This document shows, one piece after another, positions 7,542 through 15,355 of a DNA stretch of 18,564 nt (the first letter of the stretch is position 1; the number at the start of each line of letters is the position of its first letter). The notes under the pieces were generated by a model. That model had not been told where the DNA came from. It saw only the letters and a program-made list of their open reading frames with translations, and did no database searches. The position numbers were made by a program, and so were the translations under genes. Source of the DNA: Gemmatimonadota bacterium (lineage in GTDB: Bacteria; Gemmatimonadota; Gemmatimonadetes; Gemmatimonadales; Gemmatimonadaceae); NCBI GenBank assembly GCA_003142495.1, contig PLMM01000420.1, positions 1 through 18,564 on the forward strand, read 5' to 3'.

Positions 7542-8269
7542 GTCAGCTCGCCGCTCTCGGTGACCTGAGACTGTGATGCTCGCAATGTCGCGCCATCGCT
7601 CCGTGCAATCGCAACCCAGAGCGCCGCGCACGTCACGCCGGCGAGTAGTCCGCCAAGCACGTCGGATGGCCAGTGCGCGCCCAAATACACTCGGGCTATC
7701 GCCGCAGCGACGACGAAGATGACGGCGACGCATCTCACCGCTCTGCGGCTCCCCGCGGAAGCGATCGTGCGACTGAGTACGAGCGTCCCAAGGCCGAAGA
7801 TGACCACGGCCATCATCGCGTCAGCCGATGGGTAGGCGAGCCCTCCCGCCGCCGTCAACTTCGGGCTGATGCCGTGCGGCCGCGCACGATGGATCTCCAG
7901 CTTGAGAATGGCGTTCAACAGCTGCGCGGTGACGCACGCTGCTACGTAGTACCAGCCAGTGCGCCACCCATCTCTTCGAGAGATCAGGAGCGCGAAGAGA
8001 GTTGCCGCAGGGATTGCAAGCTTGCCGGACGCGAACGTCACCGCGAGGAGAGCGGCCGTCAGAACCGGCGATGCACTTGCTCGCAGCGAGAGAATCAAGT
8101 CGTGATCGATGATCGCAGTGCGCCCGGCGATCACCAAGGCGGTGAGAATCGAAAAGAGCACGAGTGCCACCAAGGCAAACCCAGCAGCGAAGAGATCTAC
8201 TCGCTGGACAAACTTCGTCCGGCGGTAGATCTCCCCACGCGCATTGACGACCGTGACTGGCGCGCTCAC
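7538..8269 (-). CDS. PAP2-like membrane protein with degenerate PSGH motif
   Basis: This 243-residue membrane protein clearly has the PAP2 fold: KLEIHRARP at 123-131 and ARVYLGAHWPSD at 192-203, with hydrophobic helices between. The central motif, however, reads PSAD (147-150, bases 7820-7831) where active members have PSGH, so the conserved Gly and His are replaced. The first Ser of SRxxxGxH is Ala. His198 and Asp203, the third-motif catalytic residues, remain. The His of PSGH is thought to donate a proton in catalysis, so this protein may be inactive, altered, or act as a binding subunit. The start is GTG 8269 with GAGAAG shortly before it. It lies 31 bases after the YVTN propeller gene and is coupled to the downstream glycosyltransferase. 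It shares motif positions with the intact PAP2 protein at 3995-4684. Confidence 0.82.
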   Translation of the reverse strand: MSAPVTVVNARGEIYRRTKFVQRVDLFAAGFALVALVLFSILTALVIAGRTAIIDHDLILSLRASASPVLTAALLAVTFASGKLAIPAATLFALLISRRDGWRTGWYYVAACVTAQLLNAILKLEIHRARPHGISPKLTAAGGLAYPSADAMMAVVIFGLGTLVLSRTIASAGSRRAVRCVAVIFVVAAAIARVYLGAHWPSDVLGGLLAGVTCAALWVAIARSDGATLRASQSQVTESGELT

Positions 8270-8300
8270 GATGCTTCTCGCGAAGCGGGTCGACTCTTGC

Positions 8301-9344
8301 TTAGTGCGTGATCGCGAAGAAGCGGCTCGCGATCACTGGTCCACGCGCCGGTCGTCCGCCGGGGCCGGGAGGCGCATCGGCGGGCGCCGGACCGTACTCC
8401 GGCTGGAAGAGATACGCGACGTGCCGCACCGGATCGACCGCAATGGTCTTCGCGCCCCGCATCGTCGGCACCGTCGCGACGACCGTGTACTTGTCGCGCG
8501 AGTCCTGGTGCACGACCGTCACGCTGCTATCGCGACCAGCAGGGATGTAGATGAGCTTCTGTGAGGGATCCCAGCCGAGCGCGTCGACGCCGTTACCGTT
8601 GGCGATTGTCGCAACGACCTTGCCGGTGGTGCCATCGACGACCACGGACATCTTGCCGCATCCCGCGAAGATGCGATCGCTCGCCTTGTCGTACGCGATC
8701 CCCGTCGGTCCCTCGCACGGCGTAAGCGGCCAGGATGCGGTCGCCTTCATCGTCTTCATGTCGACGACCTGGATCGTGTTCTTCCCTTCGTTGTTGACGT
8801 AGAGCTGCCCGCGGCCATTGCTCGCGGCGCCCTCCGGGCCATCGTCCTCGAGCTCCGCGCGCCCCAGCACATCGCCGGACTTCGGATCGAGCGTCACGAC
8901 GGTTCCAATCGGCCGGCTGTGATTCGTGAGGACGACCCGGCCATCGGCGTCGTCGTACATGATGCCATCGAGCCCGCCCGTTGCAACCTTGATCTTGCGA
9001 ATGACCGCCAGCGTCTTGATATCGAACATCGTGACGGTCGAATCACCACCATTGGTGATGAAGCCGTGTCCGGACTTCGCCGCGAGCGCTATCCCGTGCG
9101 TGCGCGGTGTGTCGGGAATGTCGCCAACCACTTTGCCCGTTGCACCGTCGATGACCATCACGTGCGTGCCGCGCGAAACAAAGACGCGGCCGGTCCCGGG
9201 TTCGGCGGTGAGATAGTCGGTGCCGCCGTCGCCGCCGATGTTGGATTCGACGACGTGAAATGTTTGCGCGCGAGCGGGCTCGGACGCGGAGACGACAGCC
9301 GCGATAAGCATTGCGGCGACGGGCGTCAACGATGCTCTGGTCAT
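8301..9344 (-). CDS. Secreted YVTN/YncE-like beta-propeller protein
   Basis: This 347-residue protein has a clear signal peptide (hydrophobic LTPVAAMLIAAVV, likely cleavage after ARA near residue 27). About seven short repeats follow, of the type G-x-V-x-V-x-D-x-x-T-x-K-V-x-x-x-I with 40-residue spacing, such as VMVIDGATGKVVGDI, VTMFDIKTLAVIRKI, IQVVDMKTMKATASW and VVVDGTTGKVVATI. This is the YVTN-type propeller, a binding or scaffolding fold outside the cytoplasm. Some members bind metals, DNA or quinones, but nothing here points to one. The C-terminus has a Pro/Gly-rich stretch (PAPADAPPGPGGRP) before a short end strand. The start is ATG 9344, with GAGG six bases before it. It appears to head a unit with the PAP2-like and exostosin-like genes. 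Confidence 0.85.
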   Translation of the reverse strand: MTRASLTPVAAMLIAAVVSASEPARAQTFHVVESNIGGDGGTDYLTAEPGTGRVFVSRGTHVMVIDGATGKVVGDIPDTPRTHGIALAAKSGHGFITNGGDSTVTMFDIKTLAVIRKIKVATGGLDGIMYDDADGRVVLTNHSRPIGTVVTLDPKSGDVLGRAELEDDGPEGAASNGRGQLYVNNEGKNTIQVVDMKTMKATASWPLTPCEGPTGIAYDKASDRIFAGCGKMSVVVDGTTGKVVATIANGNGVDALGWDPSQKLIYIPAGRDSSVTVVHQDSRDKYTVVATVPTMRGAKTIAVDPVRHVAYLFQPEYGPAPADAPPGPGGRPARGPVIASRFFAITH

Positions 9345-9435
9345 TCAATTCCTCGGGATTGGCGCTACATGGTTGTCACACGATGCTGCACCTGAAGCCT
9401 GGATATTCGCACCTTACGCCCCGGTTACAGCCGAG

Positions 9436-9924
9436 CTACGTCACCTTCGCGAACCACCTCACCCAACTCTCGAGCTCGCGCCGATCGACCTCGTCGAATG
9501 CGGCAAGCCTCTCCGAATCGATGTCGAGCACGGCGATCAGCTCACCGCCGCGATCGAGCACCGGCACCACGATCTCCGATCGCGAGCGCGCATCGCACGC
9601 AATGTGTCCGGGGAACGCATTCACGTCAGGGACGATGAGGGTTTCTTTGTGCGCCGCCGCCGTTCCGCACACGCCCTTTCCGAATTCGATCTCGAGGCAG
9701 CCGATCGTGCCCTGAAACGGACCGACGATCAGCTTCGCCGCCCCGACTCGCCGATAGAAGCCGGTCCACAGATGTCCGAAGCCCAGCTGCAGCACGCACG
9801 CCATCGTCGACATCAGCGCGATCTCGTCCGTCACTCCCTCACACAGCGCATCGAACTGCACGCGAAGCGCGCGATACGCATCCGTCTTGTCGAGCGCTCG
9901 AACATCGAGTTGCGTCTCTGCCAT
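9436..9924 (-). CDS. msrC: Free methionine-(R)-sulfoxide reductase (GAF domain)
   Basis: This 162-residue GAF-domain protein reduces free methionine-(R)-sulfoxide with thiol electrons, probably from thioredoxin, protecting the cytoplasmic methionine pool. The three conserved cysteines are present: Cys76 in GTIGCLEIEFGKGVCG, Cys86 in the same motif, and Cys110 in PGHIACD. Their spacing (10 and 24) matches my recollection of Cys84, Cys94 and Cys118 of E. coli YebR/MsrC. The downstream SRSEIVVPV and VLDIDSE stretches are also typical. The start is ATG 9924, which gives the usual family length of about 160 residues. The frame is open further to 10029 but that part is not conserved and overlaps the neighbouring gene's 3' end. 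No strong ribosome binding site is visible. It ends 91 bases before the propeller gene starts. Confidence 0.93.
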   Translation of the reverse strand: MAETQLDVRALDKTDAYRALRVQFDALCEGVTDEIALMSTMACVLQLGFGHLWTGFYRRVGAAKLIVGPFQGTIGCLEIEFGKGVCGTAAAHKETLIVPDVNAFPGHIACDARSRSEIVVPVLDRGGELIAVLDIDSERLAAFDEVDRRELESWVRWFAKVT

Positions 9925-9955
9925 CGTGTATCTGGTATCTAGGGAGTGTGCTACA

Positions 9956-9971
9956 CTACTGAGAATAGTAG
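9956..9971. repeat. Inverted repeat CTACT-N6-AGTAG upstream of msrC
   Basis: Perfect 5-base arms flank GAGAAT, 32 bases before the msrC start codon. It sits where a promoter or operator would be expected. The N6 spacer geometry resembles the repeat at 5264-5279, but the arms differ. Confidence 0.25.
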
Positions 9972-9978
9972 AGGCCGG

Positions 9979-10006
9979 GCGCCCCAGGCAGCAAAGCCTG
10001 GAGCGC
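9979..10006 (-). terminator. Hairpin after the lipoprotein-like gene
   Basis: CCAGGC and GCCTGG flank the loop AGCAAA, and outer GCGC arms pair across a single C-A mismatch, giving 10 paired bases. It lies 20 bases after the stop of the gene ending at 10026 and before msrC. No long U-run follows on the minus strand, so it may end transcription only weakly or protect the mRNA end. Confidence 0.55.
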
Positions 10007-10025
10007 TCTCGCCGGCTCGGCGCCC

Positions 10026-10592
10026 TCACTTCGCCGCGAAGTACTTATTGCACAGCGCGCCGAGCTTCTTCGCCAGCTCCTCGCCACGCGTCTTCGTGAA
10101 GTCGCTTTCTGTGCCCGACTGGCCGATGCCGAGCAGCTCAACGGCGCAGTACACCTTTCCCTTCTTCGCAAGGATCTCGGTGCCGTTGCTCGCCAACCGC
10201 ACCGCCCGCTCGCCGATGCCCGCCAAAGGAGCGTACTTGACGCTGTCGCGACTCTTCGTGACGTCGTCCCACGCCATCTCGATGCTGGCGCCCGGGCGCA
10301 CCTTGATCGAGCCGCCCTCGTTCGCCGTGTCGAAGGTGCATGAGCCGGGCCATAGCGTGTCGTTGCTCACCTTGGCGGGAAGATTCAGGATGCCGACGGC
10401 ATCCGCCGACGTGTAAATCTTGCTGCAGTCGACGGGTGCCTGATTGTCCTCATCCGACGCGTCCGATGCATCCGCCCCGGGCGCCGCTACCGACGTATCG
10501 CTGCGCGACGACTCCGCCTTCGACTTCGCGCACGCGCTCGCCGCGCCGAGCGCGCAGGCGAGGGCGATGAGCTCGAGCTTCAATAGTGACAT
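10026..10592 (-). CDS. Exported lipoprotein-like protein of unknown function
   Basis: I do not recognise this 188-residue protein. It starts with a hydrophobic export signal (LIALACALGAASA) ending at Cys21 in ASAC. This is close to a lipobox but has Ala at -3, so lipidation is possible rather than certain. A Ser/Asp/Ala-rich linker (about 25-52) precedes a compact domain with Cys56, Cys85 and a Cys near 147. Its layout (DCSKIYTSADAVGIL, then WPGSCTF) faintly recalls the DUF3558-type pattern of actinobacterial lipoproteins, but I would not name it on that basis. ATG 10592 has GGAG six or seven bases before it. It follows the 497-residue exported protein by 30 bases, so the two are probably co-transcribed, and a hairpin follows it. 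Confidence 0.72.
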   Translation of the reverse strand: MSLLKLELIALACALGAASACAKSKAESSRSDTSVAAPGADASDASDEDNQAPVDCSKIYTSADAVGILNLPAKVSNDTLWPGSCTFDTANEGGSIKVRPGASIEMAWDDVTKSRDSVKYAPLAGIGERAVRLASNGTEILAKKGKVYCAVELLGIGQSGTESDFTKTRGEELAKKLGALCNKYFAAK

Positions 10593-10622
10593 GATGTTCT
10601 CCGTATGGTTGAGTGAGATGCT

Positions 10623-12116
10623 TTAGCGCCTGATCATCGTCGAGCGCTTCGCCGTCTCCGAGCTCAGGAGATTGATCACGGCGTCGCGCGTCTTCGGGTC
10701 GTTCGCGAAATGCTTGCGCGCCTCCGCGATCAGCGAGTCGCGCTGCGCCGTGAGCTCGGCCGGCGTCTTTCCCGTCAGATACGAATTGAGCTTCGTGGAG
10801 AAGTTGGCTTTGTACGTCTCGACGTTGCCGCGATTCGACCGCGCCTTCACGCGCACGGCCTCGTACTGCGTCATCCGCTGCGAGAACCCCTGAAAGCGCG
10901 CCAGAAACGCCGCCTTCGTTTTCTGCTTACTTGCGGCGAAGTTGGTCATCACCTGGTTGAACGGCACGTGCCCAATCACGGTCGTTGTCATTCGCGCGGA
11001 TGCGCCCGCCGGCGTATCGGCCCTCGGCAGCAGCGCATTCAGCGCCGCGAGCGCCGCGGGCGTGCGATCGCGATAGAGCACGTCCATCGCGCTCGCGAGC
11101 TTCTGCGCATACTCCGCACGCCCCTGCAAATCCGTATAGCTCGGCTGCGCCGCCTGGAAGGCCTGATTCGGGCCGGCGGTAATCGCATCGATCACCTGGT
11201 TTACGCTCACATTGAGATTTCCCATGATCGAGTTTGCCGCGGCCTCGATCGCCGACGACGGACTCGTGAGATCGGTCGGATTCGCGAGCATCGACGTGAG
11301 CTGCGAGAGCAGATTCTTAAATGGCGACTCGATAGCCTGATCGGCGATCGCCATCGCGGACTTGATTCCCGTTCCCTCGGTCGTCCGCGCATTCGTCATC
11401 TGCTGGTTCACGGCGATGAGATCTTGATCGCCCGCCGCACGCGCCTTCGATATCTCGGCGCTCGCGCGATCCATTTCGGGCATGAACTGCCGCGCCGGCT
11501 CGGCGAGCGGCTTCATGTTCGCGTTGCTCTGCGCAGCAGTCGTTGCCGTGAGCGGTGGGCCATTCGGCGCCGCCGGATGCGCGAGGGTGACATTCGGATT
11601 GCGCACGACCGCGCGCATGCCGGAGGTCGGCGCCGTCGCTTGCGCGGGGGCCTGTCTCGCCGATGCAACGGGCCTTTGCGTCGCAGCAGGCGCCGCGGCA
11701 GCGACGGGCTGCGTTACGTTCGCGGTCGGGATGCTCGCCACCGTCTTCTGCTGGAGAATCTTGAACTGCTTCTCCTCGGCCGCAATCTTCTTCCCATTGT
11801 CATCCGCCTGCTTGAGCTCTGCGTAGCTCGACTGCGACTGCGTGGTCATGACATCGATCGTGTTCTGCACGGACTGCTGCGCAGCGTTCTTGGCGTCGCC
11901 CGTCGCACCAGTCGCCTCGCTCATGAGATTGTTCACGAAGGAGACGAGCCCCTTCACCGTATCGATGAACTCCTGCACCGCGCAGCTCACTCCCTCCGTA
12001 ACGACCGTCGCAGCGCAGTCCCAGATGCTATCGCAGCAGTCGGCGAGTGCGGGTGACGCGGCACCGAGCGTCATGATGAGCGCGAGCGCGACGATGAGCA
12101 GCTTTCTCTTTGGCAT
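10623..12116 (-). CDS. Exported Cys-rich, coiled-coil and Pro/Ala-linker protein of unknown function
   Basis: I do not recognise this 497-residue protein. It has a clear signal peptide (LLIVALALIMTLGAAS, cut after ALA near residue 25) and, right after it, four cysteines at about 27, 28, 33 and 44 (DCCDSIWDCA, VSCAV) that could form disulfides. Residues 45-128 look amphipathic and helical (for example KQADDNGKKIAAEEKQF). A Pro/Ala/Thr-rich linker covers about 129-205, and a long, largely alpha-helical part extends to the end. No enzyme motif or membrane anchor is visible after the signal. The weak pre-ATG sequence leaves the start at 12116 a little uncertain, but the signal peptide supports it. 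It is followed by the lipoprotein-like gene, and the two may form an envelope unit. Confidence 0.75.
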   Translation of the reverse strand: MPKRKLLIVALALIMTLGAASPALADCCDSIWDCAATVVTEGVSCAVQEFIDTVKGLVSFVNNLMSEATGATGDAKNAAQQSVQNTIDVMTTQSQSSYAELKQADDNGKKIAAEEKQFKILQQKTVASIPTANVTQPVAAAAPAATQRPVASARQAPAQATAPTSGMRAVVRNPNVTLAHPAAPNGPPLTATTAAQSNANMKPLAEPARQFMPEMDRASAEISKARAAGDQDLIAVNQQMTNARTTEGTGIKSAMAIADQAIESPFKNLLSQLTSMLANPTDLTSPSSAIEAAANSIMGNLNVSVNQVIDAITAGPNQAFQAAQPSYTDLQGRAEYAQKLASAMDVLYRDRTPAALAALNALLPRADTPAGASARMTTTVIGHVPFNQVMTNFAASKQKTKAAFLARFQGFSQRMTQYEAVRVKARSNRGNVETYKANFSTKLNSYLTGKTPAELTAQRDSLIAEARKHFANDPKTRDAVINLLSSETAKRSTMIRR

Positions 12117-12154
12117 GGAATCCCGGGGGTCAAGGGCGATACGAGCGCCGTAAC

Positions 12155-12174
12155 GGGCCGAATATCGGCGGCCC
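12155..12174. repeat. Nested palindrome in the divergent region before the Clp-like ORF
   Basis: GGGCC and GGCCC flank an inner GCCGA-ATA-TCGGC in the 114-base gap between the exported protein and the Clp-like ORF. It could be an operator or a strong mRNA hairpin. Nothing else in the gap stands out. Confidence 0.25.
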
Positions 12175-12230
12175 GCGTCGCGCAGCCGTCACGTCGTCGT
12201 CGCCCAGCCGTTTCCTGACCCTTCGAGGCG

Positions 12231-12470
12231 TTGTTTCTGTTGGTTCGCGCGCGATCGACGCATATTGATCTCCGAAGGGTCGCGCGCGAGGAGGCTGCCG
12301 ATCGCCAGCACTTGTATGTTGGCACTGAGCACATTCTGCTCGGCATCATCGGCGAGAACGAGAGGGTCGCTATCGGACTGCCTCGCACATTGCGCATCCG
12401 GAATCGTGCTACTGTGGTACTGAAAGCTGGTGCGCCCAATCCGTCACCCCACCTGAGGTCCATCGAGTGA
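12231..12470 (+). CDS. Short Clp N-domain-like ORF (single repeat, possibly a remnant)
   Basis: This 79-residue frame contains VAREEAADRQHLYVGTEHIL followed by LGIIGENERVAI. That closely matches the core of the Clp R-domain (AREEAxxLxHxYVGTEHILLGLI...GVAA), the substrate- and adaptor-binding N-domain of ClpA/ClpC. Only about one repeat is recognisable, and full N-domains have two repeats over roughly 145 residues. The N-terminal helix seems to have a small insertion (STHID), and the last 25 residues do not look like the family. No ATG is available; TTG at 12231 or 12240 would be needed, and the ribosome binding site is poor. Against a dead remnant, the frame is intact and its TGA overlaps the GTG start of the next gene by four bases. 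It could be a small regulator or a decaying gene. Confidence 0.4.
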   Translation: MFLLVRARSTHIDLRRVAREEAADRQHLYVGTEHILLGIIGENERVAIGLPRTLRIRNRATVVLKAGAPNPSPHLRSIE

Positions 12471-15340
12471 AAGGCACCAACGCGGATGAGATGCTACACG
12501 ACTCTGAGCTCTCGCGGCGTGATTTTCTCCTCCGCGCCGGACAGATCGGATGGACCTTCTCTGTTCTCGGATCGCCCTTTGCGGGCATCATCGCGCCGGC
12601 GCGGCGCCCGTTCGCGCGGGCGGAGCACACTCGCTTGGCAGGCGTCGCCTCGACCGCCGACTTCCTCTCCGGCTTCAAGTGGCGCGAGCTCGGCCCGTTC
12701 CGCGGAGGACGCGTGGCCGCCGCGACCGGCGTGCCAGGTCGACCGAACGAATTCTATTTCGGCGCCGTGAATGGCGGCGTGTGGAAGTCGATTGACGCGG
12801 GCCGGGTGTGGGAGCCTGTGTTCGACTCGCAGCCGGTGGCGTCGATCGGTGCAATAGCTGTGGCGCCATCGTCGCCTGATACGGTGTATGTGGGCAGCGG
12901 TGAGTCGACGCCGCGCGACTCCGTCGGCTACGGCAATGGCATGTACAAGTCCACCGACGCCGGGAAGAGCTGGACGCATCTCGGGCTCGACGACACGCAG
13001 CACATCGGCAAGATCGCGATCGATCCTCGCAACCCCGATGTCGTCTTCGTCGCTGCCATCGGGCATCTCTACGCGTCGAACACGGAGCGCGGCGTCTTTC
13101 GCTCGCGCGACGGCGGCAAGAGCTGGCAGAAGGTGCTGTACAAGAATGCGGATGTGGGTGCCGTCGACGTCATCATCGATCCCACGAACTCACAGATCGT
13201 CTACGCGTGCCTCTGGAACACGCGGCGGCCACCATGGTTCACCTACTCGCCAACCAACGGACCGGGCGGCGGCATCTTCAAGTCGATCGATGGCGGCACG
13301 ACATGGAAGCAGCTCTCGGGTGGATTGCCGCCGGAGGGGATCGGGCGCAGCGGCATCGTCGTGTCGGCGTCGAACCCGAGGCGCGTGTACGCTGTGGTCG
13401 ACTGCCTGCTCCCGGTTACCGCGCCTGCGGGCGCGATGACCGCTCCAGCCGCGGGCGGAACTACCGACAAGCTGGAGAAGCGACAGGGCGGCTTCTTTCG
13501 CTCCGACGATGGCGGCGAATCGTGGACGAGACTCTCGAGCGATGAGTCGCTTTGGGGCCGAGGCTGGTACTTCTGCAAGCTCGCGGTCGACCCGAAAGAT
13601 CCGGATCTCGTCTACGTCAGCAACGTCTCCGTCTCGCGCACCAACGACGGAGGAAGAAGTTGGGTTCCGTTGCGCGGCTCGCCGGGCGGCGACGACTACC
13701 ATCAGCCGTGGATCTCGCCCGACGACACCAACACCATGATCGTCGCGAGCGATCAGGGCGCGATCATCACGCATAACGCCAAGGCTAGTCCAATCGCGGT
13801 AACGTGGAGCTCGTGGCTCAACCAGCCCACCGCGCAGATGTACCACATCTCCGTCGACTATCGAAAGCCGTACTGGGTGACCGGTGCGCAGCAGGACTCG
13901 GGTGCCGTCGCGGTGCGGTCGCGCGGAAAGTTCGCAGAAATCTCCACTCGCGATTGGGAGCCGATCGGACCCGGTGGCGAGAGCGGATACACCGCGGGCG
14001 ATGCGCTTCACCCCGGCATCGTGTTTGGCGGAACGGGCGAGCGCTGGAACCTCGAGACCAACGCGCAGCTGAGCGGCACTCGCCCACCAACGTCGCGCGA
14101 GAGCGTTCCCGCGCGCGCAGACTGGACGCAGCCCCTCGTCTTCTCGGCCGCCGATCCACACGCGCTCTACTACGGAAGCCAGTTTCTCTTCAAGAGCATC
14201 GATGGCGCGAAGAGCTGGCGGCAGATCAGCGGCGACCTGACGCGCGCCGATCCCGGCGTGCCGCCCAATCTCGATGTTACGGCGGCCGCGCACATCGACC
14301 GCAACGCGAAGCGCGGAGTCGTGTACACGATCTCGCCGTCGCCGTTGCAGGCGCCGATGGTGTGGGTGGGCACAGACGATGGACAAATTCAGCTGACGCT
14401 CGACGACGGGCAGACGTGGCGCAACGTGACGCCGACCGCGATGACGGCGTGGAGCCGTGTGACGACGGTGGAAGCGTCGCACTTCGATCCGAATGTCGCG
14501 TACGCGAGCGTGGACCGCCATCAACTGCAGGACTTCGAGCCGTATCTCTATCGCACGCGGGACATGGGGAAGAGCTGGCAGCGCATTTCGACGGGGCTGC
14601 CGCGAGGCGTGTACGTGCACGTGGTCAAGGAAGATCCCAAACACAAAGGACTTCTCGTGGCGGGCACCGAGCGCGGCGCCTTCATCTCACTGGATGACGG
14701 TGAGTCGTGGCAGCCGTTGCAGCTCAATCTTCCCGTCACATCGGTGCGCGACTTTCAGATCTATGACAACGACCTGATCGTCGGCACGCACGGGCGCGGC
14801 ATCTGGGTGATCGAGGATCTGAGCCCGCTGCGCCAGCTCGAGGCGCGCGTGCTTGCCTCAGATGTACACCTCTTCAAGCCGGCGAGCATCACATCGTCGG
14901 TGCCGGGAGACGAGAACGGCACGCCGCTGCCGAAGGATGAGCCGCAGGCCGACAATCCCGTAGAAGGCGTCGTCATCTACTACTATCTGAAGTCGGCGGT
15001 CACGGGCCCGATCACGCTCGAGATTCTCGACGCGAAGGACGCCGTCGCATCCACGATTCCGGCCACGCTTACCGCTGCCGATTCGGCCAATGCTCGACGC
15101 GACGGAATTCCGAGGATTACGGTGCATTGGGTGAGCGCGCCCGAGCCGCCGCTGTCGACGGCGGCCGGGCTGCATCGCGTGATCTGGCCAACGATCATCC
15201 CGCCGAGCGAGGATCCCGCGGCGCCCATCGAGGAGCAGCGCGCGCGGATACGATCGGGCGCGTTCCGCGCGCGCCTCACCGTTGGAGGAAAGGTTCTCGT
15301 GCAGAGCTTCGAAGTCTCGGCTGCCCTCGCGAGCGAATAG
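12467..15340 (+). CDS. Tat-exported VPS10/BNR-repeat beta-propeller protein
   Basis: This 957-residue protein has a twin-arginine signal (SRRDFLL, arginines 17-18, then a hydrophobic stretch), so it should be exported folded. About residues 70-800 form propeller repeats with about ten Asp-box motifs (S/T-x-D-x-G-x-S/T-W), such as STDAGKSW, SRDGGKSW, SDDGGESW and SLDDGESW. A C-terminal beta domain follows (ITLEILDAKDAV, GLHRVIW). This VPS10/BNR family is often labelled glycosyl hydrolase, but I see no catalytic sialidase set, so its role is unknown; binding of polymers or proteins is a guess. The GTG at 12467 is preferred because GAGG lies eight bases before it. It overlaps the Clp-like stop, and ATG 12491 is the alternative. 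It ends 15 bases from the convergent paralog. Confidence 0.85.
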   Translation: MKGTNADEMLHDSELSRRDFLLRAGQIGWTFSVLGSPFAGIIAPARRPFARAEHTRLAGVASTADFLSGFKWRELGPFRGGRVAAATGVPGRPNEFYFGAVNGGVWKSIDAGRVWEPVFDSQPVASIGAIAVAPSSPDTVYVGSGESTPRDSVGYGNGMYKSTDAGKSWTHLGLDDTQHIGKIAIDPRNPDVVFVAAIGHLYASNTERGVFRSRDGGKSWQKVLYKNADVGAVDVIIDPTNSQIVYACLWNTRRPPWFTYSPTNGPGGGIFKSIDGGTTWKQLSGGLPPEGIGRSGIVVSASNPRRVYAVVDCLLPVTAPAGAMTAPAAGGTTDKLEKRQGGFFRSDDGGESWTRLSSDESLWGRGWYFCKLAVDPKDPDLVYVSNVSVSRTNDGGRSWVPLRGSPGGDDYHQPWISPDDTNTMIVASDQGAIITHNAKASPIAVTWSSWLNQPTAQMYHISVDYRKPYWVTGAQQDSGAVAVRSRGKFAEISTRDWEPIGPGGESGYTAGDALHPGIVFGGTGERWNLETNAQLSGTRPPTSRESVPARADWTQPLVFSAADPHALYYGSQFLFKSIDGAKSWRQISGDLTRADPGVPPNLDVTAAAHIDRNAKRGVVYTISPSPLQAPMVWVGTDDGQIQLTLDDGQTWRNVTPTAMTAWSRVTTVEASHFDPNVAYASVDRHQLQDFEPYLYRTRDMGKSWQRISTGLPRGVYVHVVKEDPKHKGLLVAGTERGAFISLDDGESWQPLQLNLPVTSVRDFQIYDNDLIVGTHGRGIWVIEDLSPLRQLEARVLASDVHLFKPASITSSVPGDENGTPLPKDEPQADNPVEGVVIYYYLKSAVTGPITLEILDAKDAVASTIPATLTAADSANARRDGIPRITVHWVSAPEPPLSTAAGLHRVIWPTIIPPSEDPAAPIEEQRARIRSGAFRARLTVGGKVLVQSFEVSAALASE

Positions 15341-15348
15341 CGCTCGCG
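15328..15348. terminator. Perfect 8-bp hairpin between convergent BNR genes
   Basis: CGCGAGCG and CGCTCGCG flank the loop AATAG, which contains the TAG stop of the plus-strand gene. The second arm lies in the 15-base gap before the minus-strand stop. It would form a hairpin in both transcripts. No U-run is present, so a bidirectional terminator is plausible but not certain. Confidence 0.5.
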
Positions 15349-15355
15349 CTGCGAG

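Noticed and set aside
10710..12056. Open plus-strand frame of 448 codons
   Set aside because: It is the complement of the exported Cys-rich protein, extremely Arg-rich with no domain, whereas the minus strand has a signal peptide and sensible composition.
13190..14644. Open minus-strand frame of 484 codons
   Set aside because: It lies inside the BNR gene on the other strand and has no recognisable domain.
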